From CBDBND01 sp965262665 (GTDB lineage Bacteria; Pseudomonadota; Alphaproteobacteria; Rhodospirillales; Rhodospirillaceae): a stretch of 64,000 nucleotides of DNA. Shown here in pieces: positions 52,358-61,119 of this stretch. Numbering within the stretch: position 1 is the stretch's first letter; every line of letters begins with the position of its first letter. The position numbers and the translations under genes were made by a program. The DNA is taken from assembly GCA_965262665.1 (NCBI GenBank), contig CBDHFR010000004.1:2542001-2606000 (forward strand). Reading direction: 5' to 3'. A model generated the notes under the pieces. It searched no databases, was not told the origin of the DNA, and was given only the letters and a program-made list of their open reading frames with translations.

Positions 52358-53566
52358 CTAAGCCGGCTTTGTTCCCACCACGTTGCGTTTGGCGCCGCGG
52401 CGAGACGGCGGTCCATTTTCGTTCACCTCGAAGCCGACGTCGCGCATCAGTTGGTTGAAGCCGTCGAAGCCGAGCTTGGCGTATTCGAGGCGCCAGGGCT
52501 CGCCGTTCCAGCGGCTGTCCCACCATTGGCGGAACGAGCTGTAGACGCCCCTGCCCGGCCCACTGCCGGTATAGAAATCCATCGGATAAAAGACCCCGCC
52601 CGGCCGCAACACGCGGAAGGATTCCTTCAGGACATCCACCGTGCCTTGCGGCGAGACTTCGTGGAACATGATGTTGTTGGTGACGATGTCGAAGTGGTTG
52701 TCGGGGAACTTGCTGTCCTCGGCCAGGCGCTGGGCGAAGTTGACCTCCACGTCGAGGTCGACGGCGCGCATATGAGCGTAGCGCACCATCGGGCCGCCCA
52801 CATCAATGCCCCACACTTCCGCGTTGGGGAAGCGCTGCTTGATGGCCACCGACAACTGGCCGCAGCTGCAGCCCTGGTCGAGCACGCGTTCCACTCGGCC
52901 ATACTCCGGCGGCGGAATGGCGCCCGCTAGGCCGATATGCATTTCGTCCTGGTCGTTGCGGCCTTGGAAGAAGTTGTTGGTGCCGTAATGGTAGACGTGC
53001 CCTGCGAACGGGTCACCCACATAGCCGCCCGGCTGAATATGGATCTCATGGCGGGTGTAGTCAGGCATGTCCATGTCCGGGTTCAGTTCCAGCGTGCCCG
53101 GCCCCGAGGCATCCGCCGCTTCCATTTCGGTAAGGTAGGCGTCTTCGTTGCCATGGAACTCGTTGTAGAGAGTCTTCCAGTTGATCTGCTGGGCTGAGAG
53201 CCACATGCGCGCGCTGCCCGCCACCAGCGGATCGTCAGCGACATGGTCAAGCACGTCCTCAATGGGCAGGTCGTCAACGGGAGACATGCCTTTGGCCCGC
53301 ATGATGTCGGATACGCGCTTGCGCGCAGCGCGGGTCATGTCCCGGTTGGCGAAGATGCGGAAGCCGGTGATGAAATCATGCTGGGCTTCGAGGTGCTGGG
53401 TTGGCAGCCGTTCCAGGCGGCCGATCTGTCCGCGGGGCTGCAGGTCCGCCTCCCTGAAGGTGTTCGCGGTTTTCGCAGAGGCCTTGCGGCTTGAGAACAT
53501 GGCGCCGACGAATGAGGCGGTTGCCGCCGTCGCGCCCATTAGAGTCCGTCTTTTAATCATGGTCAT
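52358..53566 (-). CDS. Tat-signal-bearing SAM methyltransferase C (cassette-type)
   Basis: 402 residues. The N-terminus is a twin-arginine signal: IKRRTLMGATAATASFVGAM followed by FSSRKASA, a good cleavage site near residue 31. A helical domain follows, then a class I methyltransferase core: VLDQGCSCGQLSVAI (motif I), VWGIDVGGPMVRYAHMRA, IVTNNIMFHEVS, VLRPGGVFYPMDF and WNGEPWRLEYAKLG. It is a paralogue of the enzymes at 4205 and 10428, which lack the signal. Export of a SAM-dependent enzyme is unexpected because SAM is cytoplasmic. It may instead be an anchored or repurposed protein. Twelve bases after the small helical protein gene. Confidence 0.8.
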   Translation of the reverse strand: MTMIKRRTLMGATAATASFVGAMFSSRKASAKTANTFREADLQPRGQIGRLERLPTQHLEAQHDFITGFRIFANRDMTRAARKRVSDIMRAKGMSPVDDLPIEDVLDHVADDPLVAGSARMWLSAQQINWKTLYNEFHGNEDAYLTEMEAADASGPGTLELNPDMDMPDYTRHEIHIQPGGYVGDPFAGHVYHYGTNNFFQGRNDQDEMHIGLAGAIPPPEYGRVERVLDQGCSCGQLSVAIKQRFPNAEVWGIDVGGPMVRYAHMRAVDLDVEVNFAQRLAEDSKFPDNHFDIVTNNIMFHEVSPQGTVDVLKESFRVLRPGGVFYPMDFYTGSGPGRGVYSSFRQWWDSRWNGEPWRLEYAKLGFDGFNQLMRDVGFEVNENGPPSRRGAKRNVVGTKPA

Positions 53567-53578
53567 TCCCTCCCCGGC

Positions 53579-53926
53579 CTACATGTTGTCGATGGCATCG
53601 CGGGCCAGCGCGGTCTTGTCCTCGCCGTCCCGTGCGATATGGCCGTAGGTGATCTGGATGAAGGCATCGCGCTCTTTTTTGAGCTTGGTTTCCTCCTCTG
53701 GGGTGAGCACATAGGCTTCGATCATCTCCTGTGTGACCGCGCCTCCCTTCTCCATGAGGAGTTCGATGATGCGGGTACGCCGCCGGTTGGCCCACACTTC
53801 CGCGCCGAGGGCGATGATCGACGTCATCATATCGTCCATCAGCGCATTACCGAGGAACACGGCTTGGTCCGTGTCCGATTTGATGAAATCGGCCGTATAG
53901 TGTTTGCGGCCTTCTGAGCTTGCCAT
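53579..53926 (-). CDS. Small helical protein paired with methyltransferase C
   Basis: 115 residues from the ATG at 53926, which follows GGGAG; a longer frame to 54019 adds 31 residues not matched by the paralogue. It corresponds to the 117-residue protein at 11664: MDDMMTSIIALGAEV, RIIELLMEKGGAVTQEMIEA and RDAFIQITYGHIARD align with its segments. It is predicted to be helical with no signal peptide. It lies upstream of the methyltransferase here, but downstream of it at 11664. Its function is unknown. Confidence 0.7.
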   Translation of the reverse strand: MASSEGRKHYTADFIKSDTDQAVFLGNALMDDMMTSIIALGAEVWANRRRTRIIELLMEKGGAVTQEMIEAYVLTPEEETKLKKERDAFIQITYGHIARDGEDKTALARDAIDNM

Positions 53927-54032
53927 GGCCTGAGGTCTCCCAACTGTGCGTGAGATAGCGGGAATCTGCGCTTTTTCGCCCATGTCCGCAAGGGTGGCCG
54001 GGGGCTTTGATCGACCCATGAGCAGTTAAAAC

Positions 54033-54100
54033 GGCATTGTCAGACTAACTGGGCCGGACCTGAAGAACCTATAATCGAGAACTCTTAGGCTGCAAGTTGC
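54033..54100 (+). repeat. IS6-type right end, solo copy
   Basis: GGCATTGTCAGACTAACTGG and the next ~48 bases repeat, in inverted orientation, the untranslated end of the IS6 remnant at 51125-51190. The same block occurs at 58310-58377. It starts 14 bases beyond the longest frame of the small-protein gene. Confidence 0.75.
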
Positions 54101-54109
54101 CTCCAGCCG

Positions 54110-54272
54110 GGCATTGTCAGAATAAAATCGTATGTTAGAATTTTCCCGTTGTTAAGCTAGCTTCGTCGCCCGTGCTTATCCGGTCTAAGCCAGACAAAAC
54201 ATGTCTTTGCGCCCTGAAATCCCCAAAAGGGGACAGGGAGAGATGACCAAGCAGATTTAATCTGACAATGCC
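54110..54272 (+). repeat. MITE-like ~160-bp repeat, copy 2
   Basis: 163 bases from GGCATTGTCAGAATAAAA to TTTAATCTGACAATGCC, aligning with 39617-39784 (inverted) and 62116-62276. The interior includes the small palindrome TCCCCAAAAGGGGA. It is non-coding and lies about 105 bases upstream of the DUF2188 gene. Confidence 0.9.
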
Positions 54273-54377
54273 GTTGTGAACAACCGCCCATGTTATTGTT
54301 TTTGGCAATTGTTCGACGATATTGCCCTGCTACATTCCCTTGTTTCCTAATGTTAATCCAGATTTGGAGAAGCGACA

Positions 54378-54614
54378 GTGAGTAAGAAACGCAATATACA
54401 TATAACGCCGCACCCTCGCGGCGGCTGGCAAACCATCCGCGAAGGCGCTGGTCGCACCAGTGGCCGGTATGCCACGCAGCGGGAAGCGATCGGCCAGGGT
54501 CGCGGTCTCGCGAAGCGGGATAAGGTTAAGCTTTTGATTCACCGTAGGGACGGAAGCATTCGCGGCGCCGACAGTCACGGTAACGACCCACATGTGTCCC
54601 AAGACGACAAATAA
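54378..54614 (+). CDS. DUF2188 family protein
   Basis: 78 residues. It has the short DUF2188 pattern: ITPHPRGGWQTIREGAGRTS, YATQREAIGQGRGLAK and LLIHRRDGSIRGADSHGND. The function of the family is not known. It is small, basic and without signal or membrane segments. A MITE-like repeat precedes it. DUF2188 genes are often isolated on mobile DNA; nothing here shows a partner. Confidence 0.75.
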   Translation: MSKKRNIHITPHPRGGWQTIREGAGRTSGRYATQREAIGQGRGLAKRDKVKLLIHRRDGSIRGADSHGNDPHVSQDDK

Positions 54615-55189
54615 CTGATTCCAGTCCGGTTCGGAATCAGGAGCATGCTTGTATTCAGTCGATATGATTTTGTTCGGCGAGAAACTTTAGCCTGTCTGTC
54701 CCTTCCGAAAACCTCATCCGCTTGGAATGCGGTTCGATCCTCTATCATCCGTTTGAGACGATACAGTTCGTTAGGTTGTTGTTTTTCGCGATCGTAGGCT
54801 TGACCAGGAGTCGAGACACCTGCTCACTTAAAATGTCGCCTTGCTGAACTCCATCACGAATATCTGCGGACGAGGTTCTCCGAAGGGACAACCGCGTACC
54901 AACCCGCCCATAAAGGAGAGCAAGGTGCGGGCGCCATCACTTTTGCACGGACATGGTCTAGTGCTCCGCGCCGCACGGTTTGCCGTCGATGAGACCGGTG
55001 CAGATATGGGAACCCATGACGATTCGGGTTGCGACGGGATCACCGGTGTAGGCGGGCGGAGTGTCTTCACGCCGCTCCTCCTAGGCCAAGACTGTTTGTG
55101 TCATCAAGAAAGGGTGCAGACCGCGGCAAACCCAAAAAAACACGTTTCATGGTGTCGTGCCCTTGTCCCCTTGCACTGTGCACGCCACC
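54615..55189. other. Gene-free stretch with a solo repeat terminus
   Basis: It contains one terminus of the ~80-bp repeat family at 54697-54722 (GTCCCTTCCGAAAACCTCAT). The rest has no frame that I can assign. A weak minus-strand frame at 54828-55070 does not resemble a known family. Confidence 0.4.
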
Positions 55190-56236
55190 TCAGTCAAGGC
55201 CGTAAAGTCGACGTCCGTTGTCCTCGGTAATTTTCTTAAGCACACCCTTGTCCACATCGGTGCGTTCCAACAGCATACCATGTGCACCCATGTCAGTACC
55301 GAAATCGGAATGGCCGAAGTCGGACCCCAACACCAGGTTGTCTCCGCCTGCAAACTTGAGAACATAGGGCAAGTCCTCATCGAAAGTGCAGTCAATGAAG
55401 AAGTTTGTGCTAGCCAAGGGCGTTTCCTTGAGCTTGACGTCCTGGCGGCGCGCCGTTTCCGCACCACGGGAGATTTCACGGAAGGCGTAAGGCAGCCACT
55501 CCGAACCCGCTTCGAGAAATCCAAAGTGCAAATTCCGAAAACGCTCGGAGAAATCGGATACGAAAAGGGTCACAAAGGCTGCGGCCATGGGCACGATGGT
55601 GTACATAACAGCCTCGAGCTTGGCGTAAACGGGGACTCCCGTATTGCCAATGTGAACGCCAATGGCGAGGCCCCGCCTTTCAGCTGCTGCATAGAGCGGA
55701 TGGAAATAGGGGTCCGTAAGCAGCCGGCTGCATTCCAACGGACGCATCAACACCGACGCGGCGCCGTTGTCGGCGCCGAAATGTACTTCTTCTACGGCTG
55801 CATCCATATCCAGAAGTGGCGGCACCAGACACCAACGTAGGCGCCCGTTTGAATCCCGGCAGCAATCGGCCATCCAGCGGTTATAGCTGTGCGCCAGAGC
55901 TATTTGGGCCGGCGCATCGGAAATGAGCATGGCGAGAAAGAAACTGGGGATGATGACTTGGGTGTCTACACCTAAATCATCCATCCAAGACACCCGTCCA
56001 GCCGGATCGTCCAGCGCCCGCACCGAGTCAGGGGGCTGGCCTGGAACCGTATGTCCGGTGAGACCGCGGGGGGCAAGCTGGCCGTCGAGGTCCCAAAATC
56101 GGGTAAGACCGTGGAACTGCTCCTGACTGCCGTCGGTGTCGCGAACCTGGGGACGAAAACGAGCTTCATCTGCAGAAAGGTAGGACCACGTTGCCTCGGT
56201 CTCCAGGACATGAGTGTCGGAATCGATGTATCCCAA
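55190..56236 (-). CDS. Amidohydrolase-2 (COG2159) family metal-dependent hydrolase or decarboxylase
   Basis: 348 residues. YIDSDTHVLE is the metal-binding D-x-H on strand 1. MDDLGVDTQVIIPS, ALAHSYNRWMADCC, LYAAAERRGLAIGVHIGNTG with the strand-5 His, and GGDNLVLGSDFGHSDF with the strand-8 Asp follow the family order. Members include aminocarboxymuconate and orsellinate-type decarboxylases and ring-cleavage hydrolases acting on aromatic acids. Translation appears to start at TTG, with GGAGG five bases upstream. It is divergent from the MFS transporter, so they may share a control region. The substrate is unknown. Confidence 0.8.
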   Translation of the reverse strand: MGYIDSDTHVLETEATWSYLSADEARFRPQVRDTDGSQEQFHGLTRFWDLDGQLAPRGLTGHTVPGQPPDSVRALDDPAGRVSWMDDLGVDTQVIIPSFFLAMLISDAPAQIALAHSYNRWMADCCRDSNGRLRWCLVPPLLDMDAAVEEVHFGADNGAASVLMRPLECSRLLTDPYFHPLYAAAERRGLAIGVHIGNTGVPVYAKLEAVMYTIVPMAAAFVTLFVSDFSERFRNLHFGFLEAGSEWLPYAFREISRGAETARRQDVKLKETPLASTNFFIDCTFDEDLPYVLKFAGGDNLVLGSDFGHSDFGTDMGAHGMLLERTDVDKGVLKKITEDNGRRLYGLD

Positions 56237-56371
56237 GGGTGCCTCCCCGGCTAGACTTAGCAGCGTTTACGGAATTGTAGCCCCGGCAACTTATCCCGCA
56301 CAAAGGAATCCCATAGCCACCAACCAATAATGGGAAAACACCCGGGCTTGCAGGTGCGAGGGTAATCTTAC

Positions 56372-57715
56372 ATGACCGATGCTGATATTGGCTCCGGATC
56401 TGGGGAGCACTGGCCCCATCCGGCAGTAGCTTGGTATGCGGTAGCGGTTTTGACCCTTGCCAACGTAGTCGCCCTCGTTGACCGGCAGATTCTCACCCTC
56501 CTGGTCGAACCGGTGCGGGCCGACCTCGGCATCAGTGACACTGGAATTAGCCTTCTGCATGGGTTTGCTTTTGCTCTGTTCTATAGTGTGATGGCCCTTC
56601 CCCTGGCCCGGCTCGCCGACGCTAAAAGCCGACGCGCCATCATAACTGTCGGTATCGCCGCCTGGAGCGTCATGACCGCTGCCTGCGGCCTCGCAAAGAC
56701 CTTTACGCACCTGTTCTTAGCACGGGTCGGGGTGGGCATCGGCGAAGCGGCCCTGGTGCCAGCCGCCAACTCCCTAATTGGGGATTCCTTTCCCGCTTTC
56801 CGCCGGGCGTTGCCTTTGGGCGTGTTTGCCGCCGGTATCTCTGCCGGCATGGGACTGGGGCTTTTGGCCGGCGCGGCGGTGGTAAAGGCGACGATAGACA
56901 TGGGAGCGATCTCGGTTCCGATCTTTGGCGTTCTCAAGCCCTGGCAGATGGTTTTTGTCCTGGTGGGCTTGGCGGGACTGCCCGTTGCCTTACTCATGGC
57001 AACGCTGAAAGAACCAGCCCGGCACGACGAAAGAAACGGGGCTCCGTCGGGCACGGTCACTGTGAGCGAAGCGCTCAGTTTCGCCGTTCGCCATTGGCGC
57101 ACCTACGCCACCCTGTTCGGCGGTTATACTAGTCTGGTGGCCGCCGCCAACGGAATCGCCGCCTGGACCCCGACGTTCTACATCCGCAGTTACGGACTCA
57201 CAGCATCAGAAGCGGGTGTGCGCATGGGAGCGGTGATCCTGGCGGGGGGACTAATTGGTGCCGTCACCGGCGGCGCCTTGGCAGATTGGCTGACCAAGCG
57301 GGGTGTTGAAGCGGCGAAGCTCAAGGTTCTGGTGGCCTGTGCCGCCGCTATGCTCGTGCCGGCGGCACTGGGGTCCTTAATGCCGACGGTCAATGGCGCG
57401 TTATTCTTTCTGTTTTGGACCTTCTTCTTGGGTGCCATGACCGTGGCCCCCACCATCTCCGCACTTCAGGACTTGACACCTAACCGTCTGAGGGCACAGG
57501 CCACAGCGGTGCTTTACTTCCTGGTAAATCTAATCGGTGTGGGTCTCGGCCCGTTCGCTGTAGCGCTGGTGACCGACTATGGCTTCGGAGACGACACTTC
57601 TTTGCGCTCTGCACTATCAATGGTGGCGACGGCGGCCACCGCCCTTGGCGTTGTTCTCCTTGCACACACTTTCCGCCCCTATAGGAAAAGCATGGACCTA
57701 GCATTGTCAGACTAA
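56372..57715 (+). CDS. MFS transporter
   Basis: 447 residues with twelve predicted membrane segments. The MFS signatures are seen as ALVDRQILTLLVEPVRADLG in the first loop, LPLARLADAKSRRAIITVG (motif A) and LFLARVGVGIGEAALVPAAN. It resembles the Spinster-type and aromatic-acid proton symporters. The last residues ALSD and the stop codon are encoded by an IS6-type terminus (57701-57715), so the original C-terminus has been replaced. Divergent from the amidohydrolase. Uptake or efflux cannot be told apart. Confidence 0.88.
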   Translation: MTDADIGSGSGEHWPHPAVAWYAVAVLTLANVVALVDRQILTLLVEPVRADLGISDTGISLLHGFAFALFYSVMALPLARLADAKSRRAIITVGIAAWSVMTAACGLAKTFTHLFLARVGVGIGEAALVPAANSLIGDSFPAFRRALPLGVFAAGISAGMGLGLLAGAAVVKATIDMGAISVPIFGVLKPWQMVFVLVGLAGLPVALLMATLKEPARHDERNGAPSGTVTVSEALSFAVRHWRTYATLFGGYTSLVAAANGIAAWTPTFYIRSYGLTASEAGVRMGAVILAGGLIGAVTGGALADWLTKRGVEAAKLKVLVACAAAMLVPAALGSLMPTVNGALFFLFWTFFLGAMTVAPTISALQDLTPNRLRAQATAVLYFLVNLIGVGLGPFAVALVTDYGFGDDTSLRSALSMVATAATALGVVLLAHTFRPYRKSMDLALSD

Positions 57716-57720
57716 GTGGA
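57701..57720 (+). repeat. IS6-type terminus overlapping the MFS stop codon
   Basis: GCATTGTCAGACTAAGTGG. The TAA of the terminus serves as stop codon of the transporter gene. Confidence 0.75.
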
Positions 57721-57756
57721 TCGAACCGATCCTTTACATTTACCTCATCCGTAAGT

Positions 57757-58227
57757 ATCCGGATGAGGTTTTCGGAAGGGACAAGTTCGAGCGCGACAGC
57801 GGCATGTGCGCCGGCGTCCCCAGCGAGGTGGCAGAGCGGCTGAAGGCTCTGGAGCGGGAGAACCGCGACCTCCGGCAGGCCAACGATATCCTGCGCAAGG
57901 CGAGCGCTTATTTTGCCCAGGCGGAGCTCGACCGCCGGTTCAAGCCACGATCATGTTCATCGACGATCACCGCGAGGCGCACGGGGTCGAGCCGATCTGC
58001 AAGGTGCTGCCGATCGCCCCGTCAACCTACTACGACCATGTGGCCAGGCGGCGCGATCCGGCCAGGCTGTCGGCACGGGCGAAGCGGGATATGGCTCTCA
58101 AGGTCGAGGTCCGGCGCGTCTTCGAAGAGAACTTCCGGGTCTACGGCGTGCGCAAGGTGTGGCGGCAATTGCAGCGGGAAGGCTTCGATGTCGCTCGCTG
58201 CACGTGTCAATCCCGGAGGAAAAAGGT
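57757..58227 (+). pseudogene. IS3-family element, internal fragments of OrfA and OrfB
   Basis: It starts with a terminus of the ~80-bp repeat family (GGATGAGGTTTTCGGAAGGG). The end of OrfA follows (VAERLKALERENRDLRQAND, ILRKASAYFAQAELD, a leucine-zipper-like tail). A frameshift leads into the start of OrfB (MFIDDHREAHGVEPICKVLP, STYYDHVARR, YGVRKVWRQLQREGFDVARC). It breaks off before the DDE domain. Sharing a terminus suggests that this IS3 type could be the parent of the ~80-bp repeats. Confidence 0.8.
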
Positions 58228-58306
58228 TGTCCTTCCCGAAAACCTTATCCGCCGATCCTCATGATGCAAACCGTCCAGGTGTGGATGAGGTTTTCGAAAG
58301 GGACAG
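58228..58306 (+). repeat. ~80-bp mobile-type repeat (MITE-like), copy a
   Basis: 79 bases with inverted termini TGTCCTTCCCGAAAACCTTA and GGATGAGGTTTTCGAAAGGG plus ACAG, enclosing CATGATGCAAACCGTCCAGG. Same family as 63649-63735 and 52231-52308. Confidence 0.85.
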
Positions 58307-58309
58307 GCG

Positions 58310-58377
58310 TTGACATGCAGCCTGAGAGTTCTCAATTGCAGGTCTTAGATGTCCGGCCCAGTTAGTCTGACAATGCC
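58310..58377 (-). repeat. IS6-type right end, solo copy
   Basis: Repeats the untranslated end block of 51125-51190, finishing in GTTAGTCTGACAATGCC. It directly follows a MITE-like copy. A further terminus of the ~80-bp family lies at 58396-58420. Nothing else is recognised up to 58649. Confidence 0.75.
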
Positions 58378-58649
58378 TTCCACACTCAAATCAACCGGAT
58401 GAGGTTTTCGGAAAGGACAGCTATCGACACGGATGATCGTGAACGGCTTCGTTTCACCTGGCCAATTCCCCAGCTTTCCGGACCAGACGGAGCACGTCGC
58501 ACCATTCACCAGGGGCTCGATCTTGATGTGTGGACATGGTCGGGCATCTTGTAGCTCAGTCCTTCTTCGTCGTAGACAGAGATTTTGATAAGTTCAGTGA
58601 AATTTCCCGACCTGATTAGGTGGTCGTCCTTCAGAAATCTCTGAAGGCG

Positions 58650-59663
58650 TTATTTCAACCGGTAACTGAACAAGGTTCCGAAGGTCGACATCTTAGGAAA
58701 CTGGAACTGGTCGGCGATTTTTCCCCCAATGAGGGCTCGCGAAAGGCGGTAGGCCAGCTTCACCGGATTTTCTTTTTCGATCGGGTCTGTTATATCCGCG
58801 ACCGTCGGAATGGACTGGATCAACATATTCGCTACGGCTATCGAATCGCTGTCCGGCGGCGGCTCGCACATATATCCGGTCTTGTACATTTTTTCCGCGT
58901 CGGCGCCGCTGGTATAGAGGATGGTTTCGGGTATGCCCATGAGATAGCCGCTGTAGCGCCACACGGCGAGAACGCTCTCCCTTTCTTCCTTGTTCAAGGT
59001 CGCGCCCACCAACGACGAGTATTCCAACAGCCGCTTGGAAAAAACGGAGATAGCAAAACCCAGGTGCGCCGCGCTTACCGGCGTGCCCCAAGCTTCTTGA
59101 TTCCATTCGTCCGATTTCGCCAGCAAGACTCTTATTCGAGCATGAACAAAGCGAATGCGCGTGGACAGCCTCCACCCATCGCCGTTTCTGCCCAATCCGC
59201 CAGGAAAAAATATGTCCATCATGTGGCGGTTGTTCTGCTGAAGGCGTCTTTTGGTCGACGCCACTCGTCCGGTAATGTTGAAAGATTTGGCGATCAGTGT
59301 CGAGAAACCTTCCACCAGCACCCCCGTAACGAATGCGATGAGCATGAGGTCAACGTTCTTATGAAAGGCGTGAATCCCCGGTTGAAAGGCTTCGTAGTCG
59401 AGCCATGGAGGTTCATCGTCGAGAACCTTGAAGAAATCACGCAGAACCAGCGGCGCGTCTTTCAGAATCTCGTCCCGCTGCTCTATGCCGGCTCCAGTGA
59501 ACCGGTGTAGATCGGCAGGACGCATCAAGGAAAGCTCCTCCATGATCGGATCCAGCACGGGATCACCGATCGTGGTGTGCTTGATATAGTTGTCGGCGGC
59601 TTCCTGGTCGACGGTGCGCGCTTTTGCGTAGCCTTCTTTGTACGCCGAGGGACAGTGCGCCAT
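58650..59663 (-). CDS. MpaB-like oxygenase family (DUF2236) protein
   Basis: 337 residues of the ER-bound oxygenase MpaB / latex-clearing protein catalytic family. The family is heme-dependent in characterised members, mostly helical. FKVLDDEPPWLDYEAFQPGI is the entry, with GFSTLIAKSFNITGRVASTK, RFVHARIRVLLAKS and HLGFAISVFSKRLLEYSSLV in the core and VWRYSGYLMGIPETILY toward the end. Likely haem-ligand His and Arg residues lie in RIRFVHARIR and LGFAISVF segments but cannot be assigned with certainty. Fungal MpaB and bacterial Lcp cleave terpenoid chains, so a terpenoid-like substrate is possible. It stands alone between mobile-element remnants. Confidence 0.8.
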   Translation of the reverse strand: MAHCPSAYKEGYAKARTVDQEAADNYIKHTTIGDPVLDPIMEELSLMRPADLHRFTGAGIEQRDEILKDAPLVLRDFFKVLDDEPPWLDYEAFQPGIHAFHKNVDLMLIAFVTGVLVEGFSTLIAKSFNITGRVASTKRRLQQNNRHMMDIFFPGGLGRNGDGWRLSTRIRFVHARIRVLLAKSDEWNQEAWGTPVSAAHLGFAISVFSKRLLEYSSLVGATLNKEERESVLAVWRYSGYLMGIPETILYTSGADAEKMYKTGYMCEPPPDSDSIAVANMLIQSIPTVADITDPIEKENPVKLAYRLSRALIGGKIADQFQFPKMSTFGTLFSYRLK

Positions 59664-59942
59664 TATTCAAATCCAGACAAGCTATCCACAGAGTATCGTA
59701 TCACTGTGTATTTCGCGGCAATCAAGGTGACAGCAGCGCGACAAACAAGTTGAGAGTCCCGTGTGGAGAGGCAGAAGTGGCGGCCGTTAACGCAAAAAGG
59801 GCGTAGTCCGATTGTAGTTGAAGGCCGCCGGATAGAAATTTTGCCTGTCCTCTTTTGGCGATTGCGGCCGGTCGGTAATGGTCTCGCGATATTCTCGATA
59901 GAGGAGCGCGAGGGGCCCGGCCGCCATGTAACTGATCACCAG

Positions 59943-60846
59943 ATGAGGTCTTTCATGAAACACAGGAAAACCAGCGCCACTGAAGTAGCCGCCGCGAAGG
60001 CAGGTTTCAGTGCTGCCACCGGCTACAGGATCAAGCGGGATCCGACACTTCCCTCGCAAAAGAAAGCCCCGCGGGGACGGCGGCGTCCAGACCCGCTGGC
60101 CGATATTTTTGACTCCGAGGTTGTGCCGATGCTGGAGAACAATGCCGGCGTTCGCCCGGTGGGCGTTCTCCAGGAACTGATGCGGCGCCATCCCGAACTG
60201 GACCCGGGTATCCAGCGCCACCTGAACGAGGCGAAGCTGTTGCCCGGCAAGAGCCTGGCCAACTTCGACTTCAACGTCGTGCCGACGATCTCCAAGGCCC
60301 AGGTCATGGCGCTTGCGGCCGGCGACGCATGGCTCGACCAAGGCCGTCTGCTGTTTGATTTTTGGCCCGCCAGGTGCGGGAAAATCGCACCTTGCCTCGG
60401 CAATCGGGCTGGCCCTGGTGGAAAGTGGGTACCGGGTGCTCTTTACCCGCACCACCGACCTGGTGCAGCGGCTGCAGGTGGCCCGGCGGGACCTGACGCT
60501 GGAGAACCTGCTGGCGAAACTGGACCGCTATCACCTCGTGATCCTCGATGACTTCGCCTATGTGCGCAAGGATCAAGCCGAAACGAGTGTGCTGTTCGAA
60601 CTCATCTCGGTCAGGTACGAGCGCCGGTCACTTCTAATCACAGCCAATCAGCCCTTTGGCGAATGGCACAAAGTGTTCCCCGACGAAACAACGGCGGTGG
60701 CTGCCGTCGACCGTCTGGTCCACCGTGCCACGATCCTTGAGATGAACGTCGAGAGCTACCGTCGCCGTGCCGCGATTGAAGAAAGCAAACGAAAACGCGG
60801 CCGGCCGGCGTCGAGAGCGACCACCAAGAACGCCACGTCCGACTGA
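59943..60846 (+). pseudogene. IS21 element with an internal deletion joining IstA to IstB
   Basis: The start of IstA (ATEVAAAKAGFSAATGYRIK, PSQKKAPRGRRRPDPLADIF, ELMRRHPELDPGI) runs in frame into the middle of IstB (KSLANFDFNVVPTISKAQVM). A frameshift near 60360 breaks the Walker A region, which reads LIFGPPGAGKSHLASAIGLA in the next frame. The rest of IstB is intact: LVILDDFAYVRKDQAETSVL, RYERRSLLITANQPFGEWHK and ATILEMNVESYRRRAAIEES. Several ATTGTCGCG-type repeats between 61010 and 61125 are probably its right end. Confidence 0.85.
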
Positions 60847-61119
60847 GCTCCCGAATCCACCCCGACAGCACCTTTGCTGTAACGTGGCCCGCGGAGCTCC
60901 CAGCTCGCGGCCACAACCGATCCAACTAGCATGGATGGAATCTCAGCTGCATTGACCTGCGATTACGCGTTCATTGACACCAACACTGAAACCCAACAGC
61001 GCAATTCTGATTGTCGCGGCGCGACAAACAGAATTGGCGCAAAAGCTCTTGCAATCGAGAAGAAACATCTAAACTATCCACTCCGCCGCGACGTCAAAAC
61101 TCTTATCCAGATTGTCGCG

